Assembly (NCBI RefSeq): GCF_019352895.1
Contig: NZ_JAAAFX010000015.1
Location: 62,001-126,000, forward strand
DNA: 64,000 nt
Reading direction: 5' to 3'
From: Variovorax boronicumulans
GTDB lineage: Bacteria > Pseudomonadota > Gammaproteobacteria > Burkholderiales > Burkholderiaceae_C
Numbering within the stretch: the stretch's first letter is position 1; each line of letters starts with the position of its first letter. This document shows, piece by piece, positions 26,134 to 35,091 of the stretch. A program made the translations under genes and the position numbers. Below the pieces are notes generated by a model. That model was not told where the DNA came from. It did not search any database and saw nothing but the letters and a program-made list of their open reading frames with translations.

Positions 26134-26550
26134 ATGGCAGTTTTGCGTACCCCTGAAACGGCACCGGGCGAATACGGCGACCTCTTCGCGTTCCTGATGG
26201 AGGAGCTGAAGCTCTTCAAGCGCAAGCTGCTCGTGATGCTCAAGCATGTGCAGACCGGCGAGTCGATGGTGTACGAGCAGGCCTGGTATGCCTTCGCCCT
26301 GAAGGACCGCCTGGCCGCCTTGCTCAAGGCCGAGGACTACGAGGCGGTCGCGCAGCTGCCCATCGTCAAGGAGGGGCAGACCGGCATCTACATCGAGACC
26401 CGCTATGTGCCCTCGGGCAAGCTGGTGGGGCTTCAGCTCGTCGAGGCCCGGCCGCATGAAGGCGGGCGCTATGTCGGCTTGACGCCAGCCACGGTCTACA
26501 CCGATGCGGATGGCGAGCGCGTGCTGGCGTTCGCCAGGACGCTCAAGTAG
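26134..26550 (+). CDS. Conserved hypothetical protein
   Basis: A 138-residue soluble protein of no recognised family. It begins with a helix (LFAFLMEELKLFKRKLLVML) and continues in mixed alpha/beta to the C-terminal VYTDADGERVLAFART. No signal peptide or transmembrane segment and no cysteine. The ATG at 26134 follows AGAAAGG. Codon use matches the neighbours. It precedes another small gene by 25 bases, perhaps forming a unit with the alkyltransferase gene. Confidence 0.75.
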   Translation: MAVLRTPETAPGEYGDLFAFLMEELKLFKRKLLVMLKHVQTGESMVYEQAWYAFALKDRLAALLKAEDYEAVAQLPIVKEGQTGIYIETRYVPSGKLVGLQLVEARPHEGGRYVGLTPATVYTDADGERVLAFARTLK

Positions 26551-26575
26551 GCGCGCCGGACCCAAGCTCCGCCCG

Positions 26576-26854
26576 ATGAAGCACGCCCGCCTGACCCACC
26601 GCGGTGAGTCCTTCGAGTTCGTCGACGACGAGGGCGTGCGTTTCGTGGGCGAGTGTGTCTGGGCCTGGGAGGACGTGCCGGAGCAGATGCCTCGGCGGGT
26701 CTATCCCATCACCTTGCTGTTGCAGACGATCCGGCAGGTCGACGGCGAGCGGCTTCGGGCGCTGAAGGCTGGCCGCCGCGCGGAGATCGCGCGCGAGGTC
26801 AAGACACTGTTGGAGCTCCGGACCGACGGCTGCCAGGTGCTGCTGCATGACTGA
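26576..26854 (+). CDS. Small hypothetical protein upstream of the alkyltransferase
   Basis: A 92-residue soluble protein, not recognised. It starts MKHARLTHRGESFEFVDDEG and ends GCQVLLHD, a strand-rich N-terminal half and a helical charged second half (LKAGRRAEIAREVKTLLELR). Start ATG at 26576 is the first giving a sensible N-terminus; a longer frame extends upstream but overlaps the previous gene. It overlaps the alkyltransferase start by eight bases, so the two are coupled. Confidence 0.65.
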   Translation: MKHARLTHRGESFEFVDDEGVRFVGECVWAWEDVPEQMPRRVYPITLLLQTIRQVDGERLRALKAGRRAEIAREVKTLLELRTDGCQVLLHD

Positions 26855-27419
26855 TGCCGGCGTGCAGCCCGAATGCCCCGCCGGTTTCGCCGTCTTCGAA
26901 ACGGTGATCGGCCATTGCAGCATCGCCTGGGGCGAACGCGGCATCGTGGGCGTGCAACTGCCCGAGCGCGACGAGGCCCTGACGCGCGCGCGCATGCAGG
27001 CGAGCTTTCCGGCGCTGGCCGAGTCGCTGCCGCCCACGCATGTGCAGGAAGCCATGCACGCCACGGCCGCGATGCTGGCCGGCGCACCGCTGGATCTGCT
27101 GGAGATCGTGCTCGACGAGGAGGGCGTGCCTGAATTCCATCGGCGCGTCTATGCGATCGCGCGGCGCATCCGGCCGGGCGAGACAAGGACCTACGGGGAG
27201 GTCGCCGAGGCACTCGGCGGCAAGGGGCTGGCCCGTGCGGTGGGGCAGGCGCTGGGACGCAATCCCTTCGCGCCCGTCGTGCCCTGCCATCGCGTGCTGG
27301 CGGCCGATGGCCGGCCGGGGGGCTTCTCGGCGCCGGGCGGCGCGCTGGCCAAGATGCGCATGCTGCACAACGAAGGCGCGGGGCCCGGCGGGACGGGCTC
27401 GCTGTTCGATGAGTTCTAG
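26847..27419 (+). CDS. ogt: Methylated-DNA--protein-cysteine S-methyltransferase
   Basis: 190 residues of the Ogt/Ada C-terminal type. The acceptor cysteine is Cys147 in VVPCHRVLAADG, preceded by the HTH-like segment TYGEVAEALGGKGLARAVGQ (the Arg-finger region) and the asparagine hinge (GRNPF). It transfers alkyl groups from O6-alkylguanine in DNA to itself and is inactivated. Typical length for a stand-alone enzyme; no Ada N-terminal domain. It overlaps the small gene before it. The 3' end lies in a strong hairpin shared with the convergent gene. Confidence 0.94.
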   Translation: MTDAGVQPECPAGFAVFETVIGHCSIAWGERGIVGVQLPERDEALTRARMQASFPALAESLPPTHVQEAMHATAAMLAGAPLDLLEIVLDEEGVPEFHRRVYAIARRIRPGETRTYGEVAEALGGKGLARAVGQALGRNPFAPVVPCHRVLAADGRPGGFSAPGGALAKMRMLHNEGAGPGGTGSLFDEF

Positions 27420-27433
27420 TCGAACAGCGGGCT
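27396..27433. terminator. Bidirectional hairpin terminator
   Basis: CGCTGTTCGA (27400-27409) and TCGAACAGCG (27420-27429) form a perfect 10-bp stem, extended by wobble pairs to about 14 bp, with a 10-base loop that contains the ogt stop codon. It sits between the convergent ogt and minus-strand secreted-protein genes, suggesting shared termination. Confidence 0.7.
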
Positions 27434-27442
27434 CGCCGTGGT

Positions 27443-27793
27443 TCAGCGCGAAGCTTGCTGCGTGAAGGACACGCGGGGCTTCAGGTAAGCGACGGGCACC
27501 TGGTCGCGGTAGAAGGCGCGGCGGTCCAGGCTCTGCAGCGGGTTGTGCGCGGCGGCCACGGCTTCGGCGCGGACCGATGCGCGGTCGACGGTCGACGCGA
27601 CGGCCAGCACGCCGCTGCCGTAGGTGTCGCCGTAGATGTTGCCGGCGCGGGCGGCGGCCACGGCCTGGCCTTGTGCGTCGGCGCGGCTCAGGCTGGAGTG
27701 GACGGTGAGCACGCCGTCATAGGTTTCGGCTTGGGCGCCGACGGCAGCCAGGAGGGAGAGGGCTGCGACGGCGAGGATCTTGCGGGTGGTCAT
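27443..27793 (-). CDS. Small secreted alanine-rich protein
   Basis: 116 residues with a signal peptide (ILAVAALSLLAAVGAQAE). The mature part has two repeats of an S/D-R-A-rich helix, SLSRADAQGQAVAAAR and TVDRASVRAEAVAAAHNP, each around 35-40 residues apart. The second resembles a segment of the small secreted protein at 41.7 kb. No family name is certain; it resembles the short DUF4148-like periplasmic proteins of Burkholderiales. Function unknown. Confidence 0.72.
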   Translation of the reverse strand: MTTRKILAVAALSLLAAVGAQAETYDGVLTVHSSLSRADAQGQAVAAARAGNIYGDTYGSGVLAVASTVDRASVRAEAVAAAHNPLQSLDRRAFYRDQVPVAYLKPRVSFTQQASR

Positions 27794-28129
27794 TTCGATT
27801 TCTCTTTCAATGATTTGGATGATTTAGAACCGGTCTTGGGTGGGTGTCTCCGCCCCTCTCGGGAGCGGCCTCTTCGCTCGGTGGCCTGTTCACCCAGATC
27901 AACTTGCTGCGTTGGTCTGTGGGATGAAGTTTGATCCTGAAAGGCTGCCAAAAACGCGTGCCCGCAGAACCACGGCGTTCGGGCAATGGAAACAATGCGG
28001 GGCTGTTGAAATCACGGGCCGTCCCCAAGGTCAAGCGCGTGTTGCGGCCTTTCTGCGTCGAAACTCCGGCGCGCACCGCATTCATCCCTTCCTCTTTTTC
28101 TCCGGCCAGACCCGGCCCCACCTCCCTCG
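27794..28129. other. 336-base intergenic region
   Basis: No gene with plausible composition on either strand. The first ~60 bases are AT-richer and must hold the promoter and leader of the minus-strand secreted protein. The remainder is moderate GC with an unusual CCCCTCTCGGGAGCGGCC fold near 27855 and no clear terminator. Open frames here look like frameshift shadows, not genes. Confidence 0.5.
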
Positions 28130-28603
28130 ATGGAAGACTTCGCACGGCTGATCGCCGGCCTCGGCCTGGTGCTGCTGGTGGCCGCCTGCGCCGACGGTTA
28201 TCCGGCGGCCGACAACCCGCGCACCGCCGCGCTCTCGGTCGCGGACCATGTGCGCGCACTCAACGGCTACCTGGGCGCACAGGCCGGCGCCACGCGCACC
28301 GCGTTCGAGCTCACGTCGCCCTGCGTGCTGGCGCTGAGCAAGGCGTCCGCCGCCAAAGCCGCCCGGTCGGCCCGGCGCGAGGCGATCGATCTGCGCACCA
28401 TGGCGGTCGAAGTGAAGGCCGACAAGGCGGCCGGCGGCTACGCGGTGACGCTGCTGCACGGCGCCGATGCCGCCGCGCGCGAACGCGAGGGCTTCCAGGT
28501 CGAGGGCTGGATCGACGCGGTCGCCTTTCGCTCGCACCTGCAGCAATTGCAGATCTCCTGCGTCGACGAAGCGGGCGGTCGCCAGGGCCTGCTGGCGTCG
28601 TAG
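28130..28603 (+). CDS. Putative lipoprotein
   Basis: 157 residues. The N-terminus LIAGLGLVLLVAACADG carries a lipobox (VAAC) with the modified cysteine near residue 20. The mature part is soluble, with SVADHVRALNGYLGAQ and Arg/Ala-rich segments; two further Cys (SPCVLAL, QISCVDEA) might pair. It is not recognised as any family. The start ATG lacks a strong Shine-Dalgarno sequence. It ends 60 bases before the MFS genes. Likely anchored to the inner or outer membrane facing the periplasm. Confidence 0.7.
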   Translation: MEDFARLIAGLGLVLLVAACADGYPAADNPRTAALSVADHVRALNGYLGAQAGATRTAFELTSPCVLALSKASAAKAARSARREAIDLRTMAVEVKADKAAGGYAVTLLHGADAAAREREGFQVEGWIDAVAFRSHLQQLQISCVDEAGGRQGLLAS

Positions 28604-28663
28604 CACAAGCGCGCTCGCCGCGCTGCCGGGTGGCCGTTTCCAGGTTGGCGACAATCACCCCCT

Positions 28664-29887
28664 ATGACTTCTTCGCGTTTTTTCAAGATGGCGCTCGTGC
28701 TGGGCCTGCTGTCGGCCATCGGTCCGTTTGCCATCGACATGTATCTGCCCGCGCTGCCGGCCATCGGCACCAGCCTGCGCGCCGACATCGGCGCCGTGCA
28801 GTGGAGCCTCACGGTGTTCTTCCTGGCGCTCGCGGTGGGCCAGCCTTTCTACGGTCCGATCTCCGACATGGTTGGGCGCAAGCCGCCGCTGTACTTCGGG
28901 CTCGGCCTGTTCGCCCTGGCCAGCGTGGGCTGTGCGCTGGCCAGCGACATCCAGACGCTGATCGTGCTGCGCTTCCTGCAGGGCCTGGGTGCCGCGGCCG
29001 GCATGGCGATCCCGCGGGCCATCGTGCGCGACCTGCACACCGGCAACGATGCAGCGCGGCTGATGTCGCTGCTGATGCTGGTGTTCAGCATCTCGCCGAT
29101 CCTGGCGCCGCTGGTCGGCAGCGGCGTGATCGCGCTGGCCGGCTGGCGCGCGGTGTTCTGGGCCGTCACGCTGGCGGCCATCGCCGGGCTGGTGCTGATC
29201 CATACCTCGCTCGGCGAGACCCGCACGCCCGAGCAGCGCGTCGAGAGCAGCCTGGGCAGCGCCCTGGCCGGCTACGGCCAGCTGCTGCGCGACTGGCACT
29301 ACCTGGGCCTGGTGTTCATCGGCAGCTTCGCGATGGCCGGTTTCTTCACCTACCTGGCGAACTCGTCCTTCGTGATGATCGACCACTACGGCCTGTCGCC
29401 CGTGATGTACAGCGTGGCCTTCGGCGTCAATGCGGCGGCCTTCTTCGCGGCCGCGCAGTTCAACGGCCCGCTGGGCGAACGCTTCGGGCTGGCGCGCGTG
29501 GTCAAGGGCGCGGTGGCGGCCTGCGGCGTGGTGATGGTCGCGATGTTCGTCTACTACCTGCTGGGCGGCGACTCGATCTGGGTGCTGCTGGTGCTGTATT
29601 TCATCGCCAGCGGCCTGATGGGCCTGGTGATCCCCACCACCTCGGTGCTCGCGCTCGAAGAGCACGGCAGCATCGCCGGCACCGCCTCGGCGCTGATGGG
29701 CACGCTGCAGATGCTGACCGGCGCGGTCGTGATGGGCGTGGTGGGCCTGTTCACCGACGGCCGGCCGCTGCCCATGGTGGCCGGCATGGCCGGCGGCGCG
29801 CTGGTGGCCGTGGTGCTGACCTGGCTCACGCTGGGCAGCGCCTATGGCGCCGGTTCCGATGCCGTGGCCGAACCCGCGGTGCGCTGA
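28664..29887 (+). CDS. Bcr/CflA-type MFS multidrug exporter
   Basis: 407 residues, twelve predicted membrane helices. Family motifs: DMYLPALPAIG in helix 1 (the Asp typical of Bcr/CflA), the A-motif region GPISDMVGRKPPLYFG between helices 2 and 3, and FLQGLGAAAGMAIPRAIVRDL in helix 4-5. It is a drug:H+ antiporter in the inner membrane, probably exporting bicyclomycin, chloramphenicol or similar. The next exporter gene begins at the base after its stop, so the two are co-translated. Confidence 0.94.
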   Translation: MTSSRFFKMALVLGLLSAIGPFAIDMYLPALPAIGTSLRADIGAVQWSLTVFFLALAVGQPFYGPISDMVGRKPPLYFGLGLFALASVGCALASDIQTLIVLRFLQGLGAAAGMAIPRAIVRDLHTGNDAARLMSLLMLVFSISPILAPLVGSGVIALAGWRAVFWAVTLAAIAGLVLIHTSLGETRTPEQRVESSLGSALAGYGQLLRDWHYLGLVFIGSFAMAGFFTYLANSSFVMIDHYGLSPVMYSVAFGVNAAAFFAAAQFNGPLGERFGLARVVKGAVAACGVVMVAMFVYYLLGGDSIWVLLVLYFIASGLMGLVIPTTSVLALEEHGSIAGTASALMGTLQMLTGAVVMGVVGLFTDGRPLPMVAGMAGGALVAVVLTWLTLGSAYGAGSDAVAEPAVR

Positions 29888-31336
29888 ATGAGCGCCGGCA
29901 CCTTGCGCGAGGAAGCGTTGCAGGCCGTGGCTGCGGCGGCGCCGCGCGACGGGTTGCCCATGCCGCAACGCCTGTACGCGATGGCGGTGATCATCCTGGG
30001 CATCGCGGTCTCGGTGCTCGACGGCACCATCGTCAACCTTGCGCTGCCGGGCATCGCACGCGAACTCAATGCCAGCCCCGCGCATTCGATCTGGGTGGTC
30101 AACGCCTACCAGATCGCCACGCTGGTGATGCTGCTGCCGCTGGCCGCGCTGGGCGACCGCGTCGGCTATCGCCGGGTCTACCTGCTGGGCGTGGCCCTGT
30201 TCACCGTCTCGTCGCTGGCCGCGACGCTGTCCAATTCCCTCGGCACCCTGATCGCCGCGCGCGCCTTCCAGGGGCTGGGCGCGGCCGGCATCATGAGCGT
30301 CAACGCGGCGATGGTGCGGCTGATCTACCCCTCGGCGCAGCTGGGCCGCGGCATCGCGATCAACTCGATGGTGGTGGCCACCGCCTCGGTGGCCGGGCCC
30401 TCGGTGGCGGCCGGCATCCTGTCGGTGGCGTCCTGGCCCTGGCTGTTCGCCATCAACGTGCCGCTCGGGCTGGCGGTGCTGGCCCTGGGCGTGCGCGCGC
30501 TGCCCTTCAACACGGCGGCGCCGGCCGAGGGCTCGCGCTTCTCGTGGGTCGACGTGGTGCTCAACGTGCTGATGTTCGCGCTGATCTTCGTCGGCGCCGA
30601 CCGGCTCGGCGTGCGCGAGGCCGATGCGGCGCAGGGCGCCCAGCCCATGGCCTGGGCGCTGCTGCTGGCCGGCGTGGGGGTGGGCTTCTTCTACCTGCGC
30701 CGCCAGCGTGCGCTGGTGCTGCCGCTGTTCCCGATCGACCTGCTGCGCATCCCGGTGTTCGCGCTGTCGATGGGCACCTCGGTGGCGGCTTTCTGCGCGC
30801 AGATGCTGTCGTACATCGCGCTGCCTTTCCTGCTGCTCGACGTCTATGGCCGCACCCACCTGCAGGCCGGCCTGCTGATCACCGCCTGGCCGCTGGCCAT
30901 CGTGGTGATGGCGCCGATCGCCGGGCGGCTGATCGGCCGCTACCCCGACGGCCTGCTCGGCGGCATCGGCCTGGGCCTGCTGGCGATTGGCCTGGGGCTG
31001 CTGGCCTCGCTGCCGGCCCAACCCGACAACCTCGACATCGTCTGGCGCATGGCGCTGTGCGGCGCGGGTTTCGGCCTGTTCCAGTCGCCCAACAACCACA
31101 CCATCGTGACCACGCCGCCGCGGCACCGAAGTGGTGCGGCCAGCGGCATGCTGGGCACGGCACGGCTCACCGGCCAGACCCTGGGCGCGGTGCTGGTCGC
31201 CGCCATCTTCAGCATCTGGAGCCCGCACGAGGGCCGCGGGCCCCTGATCGCGCTGGTGCTGGCGGCCTGCTTTGCGGCATTGGCTGGCATTTGCAGCAGC
31301 CTCCGTCTGAGGGCGGGGCCCCCGCCGAGCCATTAA
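29888..31336 (+). CDS. DHA2-family MFS exporter (14 TM)
   Basis: 482 residues with fourteen predicted helices, unlike the twelve of the preceding exporter. Motifs of the EmrB/QacA group: VLDGTIVNLALPGIARELN in helix 1, the loop GDRVGYRRVYLLG and RAFQGLGAAGIMSVNAAMVR. It would extrude hydrophobic or cationic toxins using proton motive force, possibly with an HlyD-type adaptor, though none is coded here. ATG immediately follows the stop of the Bcr/CflA gene. Substrate unknown. Confidence 0.94.
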   Translation: MSAGTLREEALQAVAAAAPRDGLPMPQRLYAMAVIILGIAVSVLDGTIVNLALPGIARELNASPAHSIWVVNAYQIATLVMLLPLAALGDRVGYRRVYLLGVALFTVSSLAATLSNSLGTLIAARAFQGLGAAGIMSVNAAMVRLIYPSAQLGRGIAINSMVVATASVAGPSVAAGILSVASWPWLFAINVPLGLAVLALGVRALPFNTAAPAEGSRFSWVDVVLNVLMFALIFVGADRLGVREADAAQGAQPMAWALLLAGVGVGFFYLRRQRALVLPLFPIDLLRIPVFALSMGTSVAAFCAQMLSYIALPFLLLDVYGRTHLQAGLLITAWPLAIVVMAPIAGRLIGRYPDGLLGGIGLGLLAIGLGLLASLPAQPDNLDIVWRMALCGAGFGLFQSPNNHTIVTTPPRHRSGAASGMLGTARLTGQTLGAVLVAAIFSIWSPHEGRGPLIALVLAACFAALAGICSSLRLRAGPPPSH

Positions 31337-31346
31337 GCTCGCGTCA

Positions 31347-31997
31347 ATGAAGGAAATCCCCGAGGCGATCGTCTGCGAAGGCTGCGATGCGGTGTACCAC
31401 CGTGCGCCGCTGCATGAACGCGAGATCGCCCGCTGCCCGCGCTGCGGCACCGAACTCGACCGGCACCCGGGCGCGCAGCAGGCCCGCATCCTGCCGTTCA
31501 CGGTGGCGGCGCTGATCATGTTCGCCATCGCGAACCTGTTTCCCATCGTCGAGATCGAGCTGCGCGGGCTGCGCAGCCAGACCACGCTGACCGGTGCCGT
31601 GATCGCGCTGGCGGGGGAGGGCATGTCGCTGGTGGCGCTGCTGGTGCTGGCCACCACGCTGCTGTTCCCGCTGCTGCAGCTGCTGATTCTGGTCTGGCTG
31701 CTGGTGCCCTTGCGCCACCACCGGCGCGTGGCCGGCTTTGCCTGGCTGGTGCGCGCCATGCAGTCGCTGCGGCCCTGGGGAATGATCGAAGTCTTTCTGC
31801 TGGGTGTGCTGGTGGCGCTGGTCAAGCTCTCGAGCATGGCGACCGTGCTGCCCGGCCCGGCGCTGTATGCCTTCATGGCGCTCACGGTGCTGCTGACGGC
31901 CGTGCTGGCCTTCGACCCGCGCGGCTTCTGGACGCTGGCCGAAGGCGCGACCGTGGCGGCCGAGGACGCCTCCCCGTCGCCCGAGGAAGCCGCATGA
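31347..31997 (+). CDS. pqiA: Paraquat-inducible protein A, first half protein
   Basis: 216 residues of the PqiA family. The cytoplasmic N-terminus has two CxxC pairs (CEGCDAVYH and CPRCG), a zinc-ribbon-like knuckle, followed by four helices with FTVAALIMFAIANLFPIVE as the first. In E. coli PqiA is a single ~417-residue protein with two such units; here it is split into two co-encoded proteins. It anchors the PqiB tunnel in the inner membrane for lipid or envelope transport under stress. The stop overlaps the next start by four bases. Confidence 0.92.
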   Translation: MKEIPEAIVCEGCDAVYHRAPLHEREIARCPRCGTELDRHPGAQQARILPFTVAALIMFAIANLFPIVEIELRGLRSQTTLTGAVIALAGEGMSLVALLVLATTLLFPLLQLLILVWLLVPLRHHRRVAGFAWLVRAMQSLRPWGMIEVFLLGVLVALVKLSSMATVLPGPALYAFMALTVLLTAVLAFDPRGFWTLAEGATVAAEDASPSPEEAA

Positions 31998-32665
31998 CCG
32001 CGGCGCCGCGCGCCATCGATACCGGCCTGATCGGCTGTCGCCACTGCGGCACGGCCTGGGCCGATGCGCAGGACGGCGCGCCCTGCGGCCGTTGCGGCAC
32101 GCCCTTGCACATCCGCAAGCCCGACAGCCTGAACCGCACCTGGGCGCTGCTGATCGCCGCCTGCGTGATGTACCTGCCGGCCAACCTGCTGCCGGTGATG
32201 ATCACCCGCACGCTGTTCGGGTCGCAGAACGACACCATCATGAGCGGCGTGATCTACTTCTGGATCACCGGCGCCTACGGGCTGGCCGCCATCGTCTTCG
32301 TCGCCAGCTTCCTAGTGCCGCTGTTCAAGCTGGCGGCACTGTTCGTGCTCGTGGTGAGCGCGCAGCGCCGCAGCCGCTGGCGCCGCCTCGAGCGCGCCAA
32401 GCTCTACCACGTGATCGAGATCATCGGCCGCTGGTCGATGCTCGACGTCTTTGTGGTGGCGCTGCTGGCGGGCCTGGTGCGCATCCAGGGCTTCGCCGAG
32501 ATCACGGCCGGCGTGGGCATCGCGGCCTTCGGCGCCGTGGTGGTGCTGACCATGCTGGCCTCGCTGAGCTTCGACCCCAAGCTGACCTGGGACGACTACG
32601 CCGGCCCCGACGACGACGAAGACGATACCGAGCAAGAGAACCCAAGGGACGCACGCCATGAGTGA
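31994..32665 (+). CDS. pqiA: Paraquat-inducible protein A, second half protein
   Basis: 223 residues, the partner of the first PqiA protein. Zinc-ribbon motif CRHCG and CGRCG near residues 13-34 is followed by four helices; the loop PVMITRTLFGSQNDTIMSGV between helices 1 and 2 is typical of PqiA domains. The acidic C-terminus (GPDDDEDDTEQEN) is unusual. It overlaps the first PqiA gene by four bases and the PqiB gene by eight. Inner-membrane component of the Pqi envelope system. Confidence 0.92.
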   Translation: MTAAPRAIDTGLIGCRHCGTAWADAQDGAPCGRCGTPLHIRKPDSLNRTWALLIAACVMYLPANLLPVMITRTLFGSQNDTIMSGVIYFWITGAYGLAAIVFVASFLVPLFKLAALFVLVVSAQRRSRWRRLERAKLYHVIEIIGRWSMLDVFVVALLAGLVRIQGFAEITAGVGIAAFGAVVVLTMLASLSFDPKLTWDDYAGPDDDEDDTEQENPRDARHE

Positions 32666-34307
32666 CGACGACAAGACCTCCGACGCGCGGCCGCCCGCGC
32701 CGCCCGCGCTGCCCGCGCCCCGCGTGGCCAAGCGGCGCGACTGGATGCCCTCGCTGATCTGGCTGATCCCGGTGGTGGCGGCGCTGGTCGGCATCACGCT
32801 GGTGGCGCGCATCCTGATCGACCGCGGCCCCGAGATCGAGGTCAGCTTCAAGACCGCCGAGGGCCTGGAGGCCGGCAAGACCGCGGTCAAGTACAAGGAC
32901 GTGCAGATCGGTGTGGTGCAGAGCCTGCGCCTGGCGCGCGACCGCTCGCACGTGCGCGTGACCCTGCAGCTCAACAAGGACGCCGACGCCTTCACCGCCA
33001 CCGACACCCGCTTCTGGGTGGTGCGGCCGCGGCTCGACACCTCGGGCATCTCGGGCCTGGGCACCTTGCTATCGGGCGCCTACATCGGCGCCGACGCCGG
33101 CGTGGCCGACGAGAGCTCGAAGGACTTCACCGGCCTGGAGGCGCCGCCCATCGTCACGCGCGATGCCTCGGGCAAGCAGTTCCTGCTGCGCGCACCCGAC
33201 CTGGCCTCGCTCGACGTCGGCTCGCCGGTGTACTACCGCCGGATCAAGGTCGGCCAGGTGGCGGCCTACGAGCTCGACGAGAACGGCCGCGGCGTGACGC
33301 TGCGGGTGTTCGTGAACGCACCCTACGACAAGTTCATCGGCGCCAACTCGCGCTTCTGGCAGGCCAGCGGCATCGACATGCGGCTCAACGCCAGCGGCAT
33401 CACGCTGCGCACCCAGTCGCTGGCCACCATCCTGATCGGCGGCATCGCTTTCGGCGCGCCCGAGAACGACAGCGGGCCGGTCGCGGTCGAGAACACCTCC
33501 TTCGCCCTGGCTGACGACGAGAGCTCGGCGATGAAGCCGCCGGACGGCCCGGCCCAGACCATGCTGCTGTACTTCAACCAGTCGCTGCGCGGCCTGTCGC
33601 CCGGCGCGCCGGTGGACTTCCGCGGTGTGGTGATCGGCGAGGTCAAGTCGATCGGCATCCAGTTCGACCGCAGCGAGCGCGAGTTCCGCATGCCGGTGAT
33701 CGTCACGGTCTACCCCGACCGGCTGCACACCCATGCCAACGGCGAGCCCCGCGAGTCGCGGATCGCGCAGGACAAGCGCCTGCAGTTCCTGATCGGCAAG
33801 GGCCTGCGCGCGCAGATGCGCACCGGCAACCTGCTGACCGGCCAGAACTACATCGCGCTCGACTTCTTCCCCAAGGCGCCGCCGGTGAAGGTGGACGTGA
33901 GCAAGACGCCGCTAGAAATGCCCACGCTGCCCAACAGCCTGGACGAACTTCAGTCGCAGGTGCAGGAGATCGTGACCAAGGTCAACAAGGTCCCGTTCGA
34001 GCAGATCGGCACCGACGTGCGCAAGGCATTGGCCACGCTCGACAAGACGCTGGTCGGCGCCGAGCAGCTCACGCGCACGCTCAACAACGACGTGTCGCCC
34101 GAGATCACGGCCGCCATGAAGGACGCGCGCAAGACCATCAACTCGGCCGAGCGCACGCTGGCGCAGGACTCGCCGCTGCAGCAGGACATGCGCCAGACGC
34201 TGCAGGAACTCACGCGCGCGGCCGGGTCGGTGCGCGTGCTGACCGACTACCTCGAACGCCATCCCGAGTCGCTGCTGCGCGGCAAACCGGAGGACAACAA
34301 GAAATGA
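32658..34307 (+). CDS. pqiB: PqiB, MCE-domain intermembrane tunnel protein
   Basis: 549 residues: a cytoplasmic Pro-rich start, one transmembrane helix (LIWLIPVVAALVGITLVARI), three MCE/MlaD domains of about 100 residues (near 45-140, 160-250 and 285-400) and a long C-terminal coiled helix (LPNSLDELQSQVQEIVTKVN...). Matching E. coli PqiB (546 residues) in length, it would hexamerise into a syringe-shaped tunnel spanning the periplasm for lipid movement. Overlaps pqiA and pqiC. Confidence 0.95.
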   Translation: MSDDDKTSDARPPAPPALPAPRVAKRRDWMPSLIWLIPVVAALVGITLVARILIDRGPEIEVSFKTAEGLEAGKTAVKYKDVQIGVVQSLRLARDRSHVRVTLQLNKDADAFTATDTRFWVVRPRLDTSGISGLGTLLSGAYIGADAGVADESSKDFTGLEAPPIVTRDASGKQFLLRAPDLASLDVGSPVYYRRIKVGQVAAYELDENGRGVTLRVFVNAPYDKFIGANSRFWQASGIDMRLNASGITLRTQSLATILIGGIAFGAPENDSGPVAVENTSFALADDESSAMKPPDGPAQTMLLYFNQSLRGLSPGAPVDFRGVVIGEVKSIGIQFDRSEREFRMPVIVTVYPDRLHTHANGEPRESRIAQDKRLQFLIGKGLRAQMRTGNLLTGQNYIALDFFPKAPPVKVDVSKTPLEMPTLPNSLDELQSQVQEIVTKVNKVPFEQIGTDVRKALATLDKTLVGAEQLTRTLNNDVSPEITAAMKDARKTINSAERTLAQDSPLQQDMRQTLQELTRAAGSVRVLTDYLERHPESLLRGKPEDNKK

Positions 34308-34924
34308 AGCAACTGCCCCGAACCCTGCTGGGCGCCTTGGCCCTGTCCCTGCTGGTCGCCGGCTGTGCCACCAGCACGCCCGACCGCTACTACACGCTGG
34401 CCGCGCCGGCCGATGCCGTGCCCGTGCCGGCGGCCACGCCGGTCTTCATCGAGCTCGCGCCGGTCGCGGTGCCCGAGCGCCTGGCGCGCCCGCAGATGCT
34501 GGTGCAGCGCGTGGGCGGCGGCGCTGAAGTGGCCGTGCTCGAGCAGCACCGCTGGTCGGCCTCGTTCGAGAACGAACTGCGCGACGCGCTGGCCGCGGGC
34601 ATCGCGAGCCGGCTCGGCGCCATCGACGTCACCAAGGGCGGCCGCCAGCCCAGCCAGCCGGCCTGGCGCATCGCGGTGCAGCTGCAGCGCTTCGACGCCA
34701 TCGAGGCCACGCGCGTCGACGCCGCCTTCAGCTGGACCGTGCGGCGCTCGGATTCGGAGCGCAGTGCGACCTGCCAATGGGCGGGCAGCGAGCCGGTGGG
34801 GCAGGGCATCGATGCGCTGGCGCTGGGTGCGCAGCGCGCCACCTCGCAGGCGGCCCAGGCCATCGCGCGCCAGGTGTCGGCGCTGCAGGCGGATCCTGCG
34901 GCGGCTTGCCGCGGCGCGGGCTGA
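34304..34924 (+). CDS. pqiC: PqiC, ABC-type auxiliary outer-membrane lipoprotein
   Basis: 206 residues. The signal peptide ends in a lipobox, LLVAGCATS, so Cys23 is acylated; the mature start STPDRYYTL and the ABC_trans_aux domain (PF03886) are typical of PqiC/YmbA. It docks the tip of the PqiB tunnel at the outer membrane. Overlaps pqiB by four bases and ends the pqi operon. Slightly longer than E. coli PqiC (187 residues). Confidence 0.92.
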   Translation: MKQLPRTLLGALALSLLVAGCATSTPDRYYTLAAPADAVPVPAATPVFIELAPVAVPERLARPQMLVQRVGGGAEVAVLEQHRWSASFENELRDALAAGIASRLGAIDVTKGGRQPSQPAWRIAVQLQRFDAIEATRVDAAFSWTVRRSDSERSATCQWAGSEPVGQGIDALALGAQRATSQAAQAIARQVSALQADPAAACRGAG

Positions 34925-35091
34925 GGCGGGGGTTTGCGGGCTGCGACGGCAGGGGCGGCGGTTCTTGACCATCCGGGGCTAAGACCGCACATGGACGTTT
35001 GAGACGCGGCGTTCAGGCTTGGGACAGGCTGCCCGGACTGCAGGCCAGCTCATTGGGGCAAGAACCGTTTACCTAGCGGCTGATTTCGGCT

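Noticed and set aside
27931..31350. A 1139-codon open frame on the plus strand over the MFS genes
   Set aside because: It overlaps two clear exporters in another frame and is a high-GC frame artefact with Arg/Ala/Gly/Pro-heavy composition and no domain.
28655..32110. An 1151-codon minus-strand open frame
   Set aside because: Antisense shadow of the MFS and PqiA genes; Arg/Gln/His-rich, no homology-like pattern.
34925..35091. A possible small gene between pqiC and the DUF4236 gene
   Set aside because: 167 bases without a plausible start plus ribosome-binding site; treated as intergenic.
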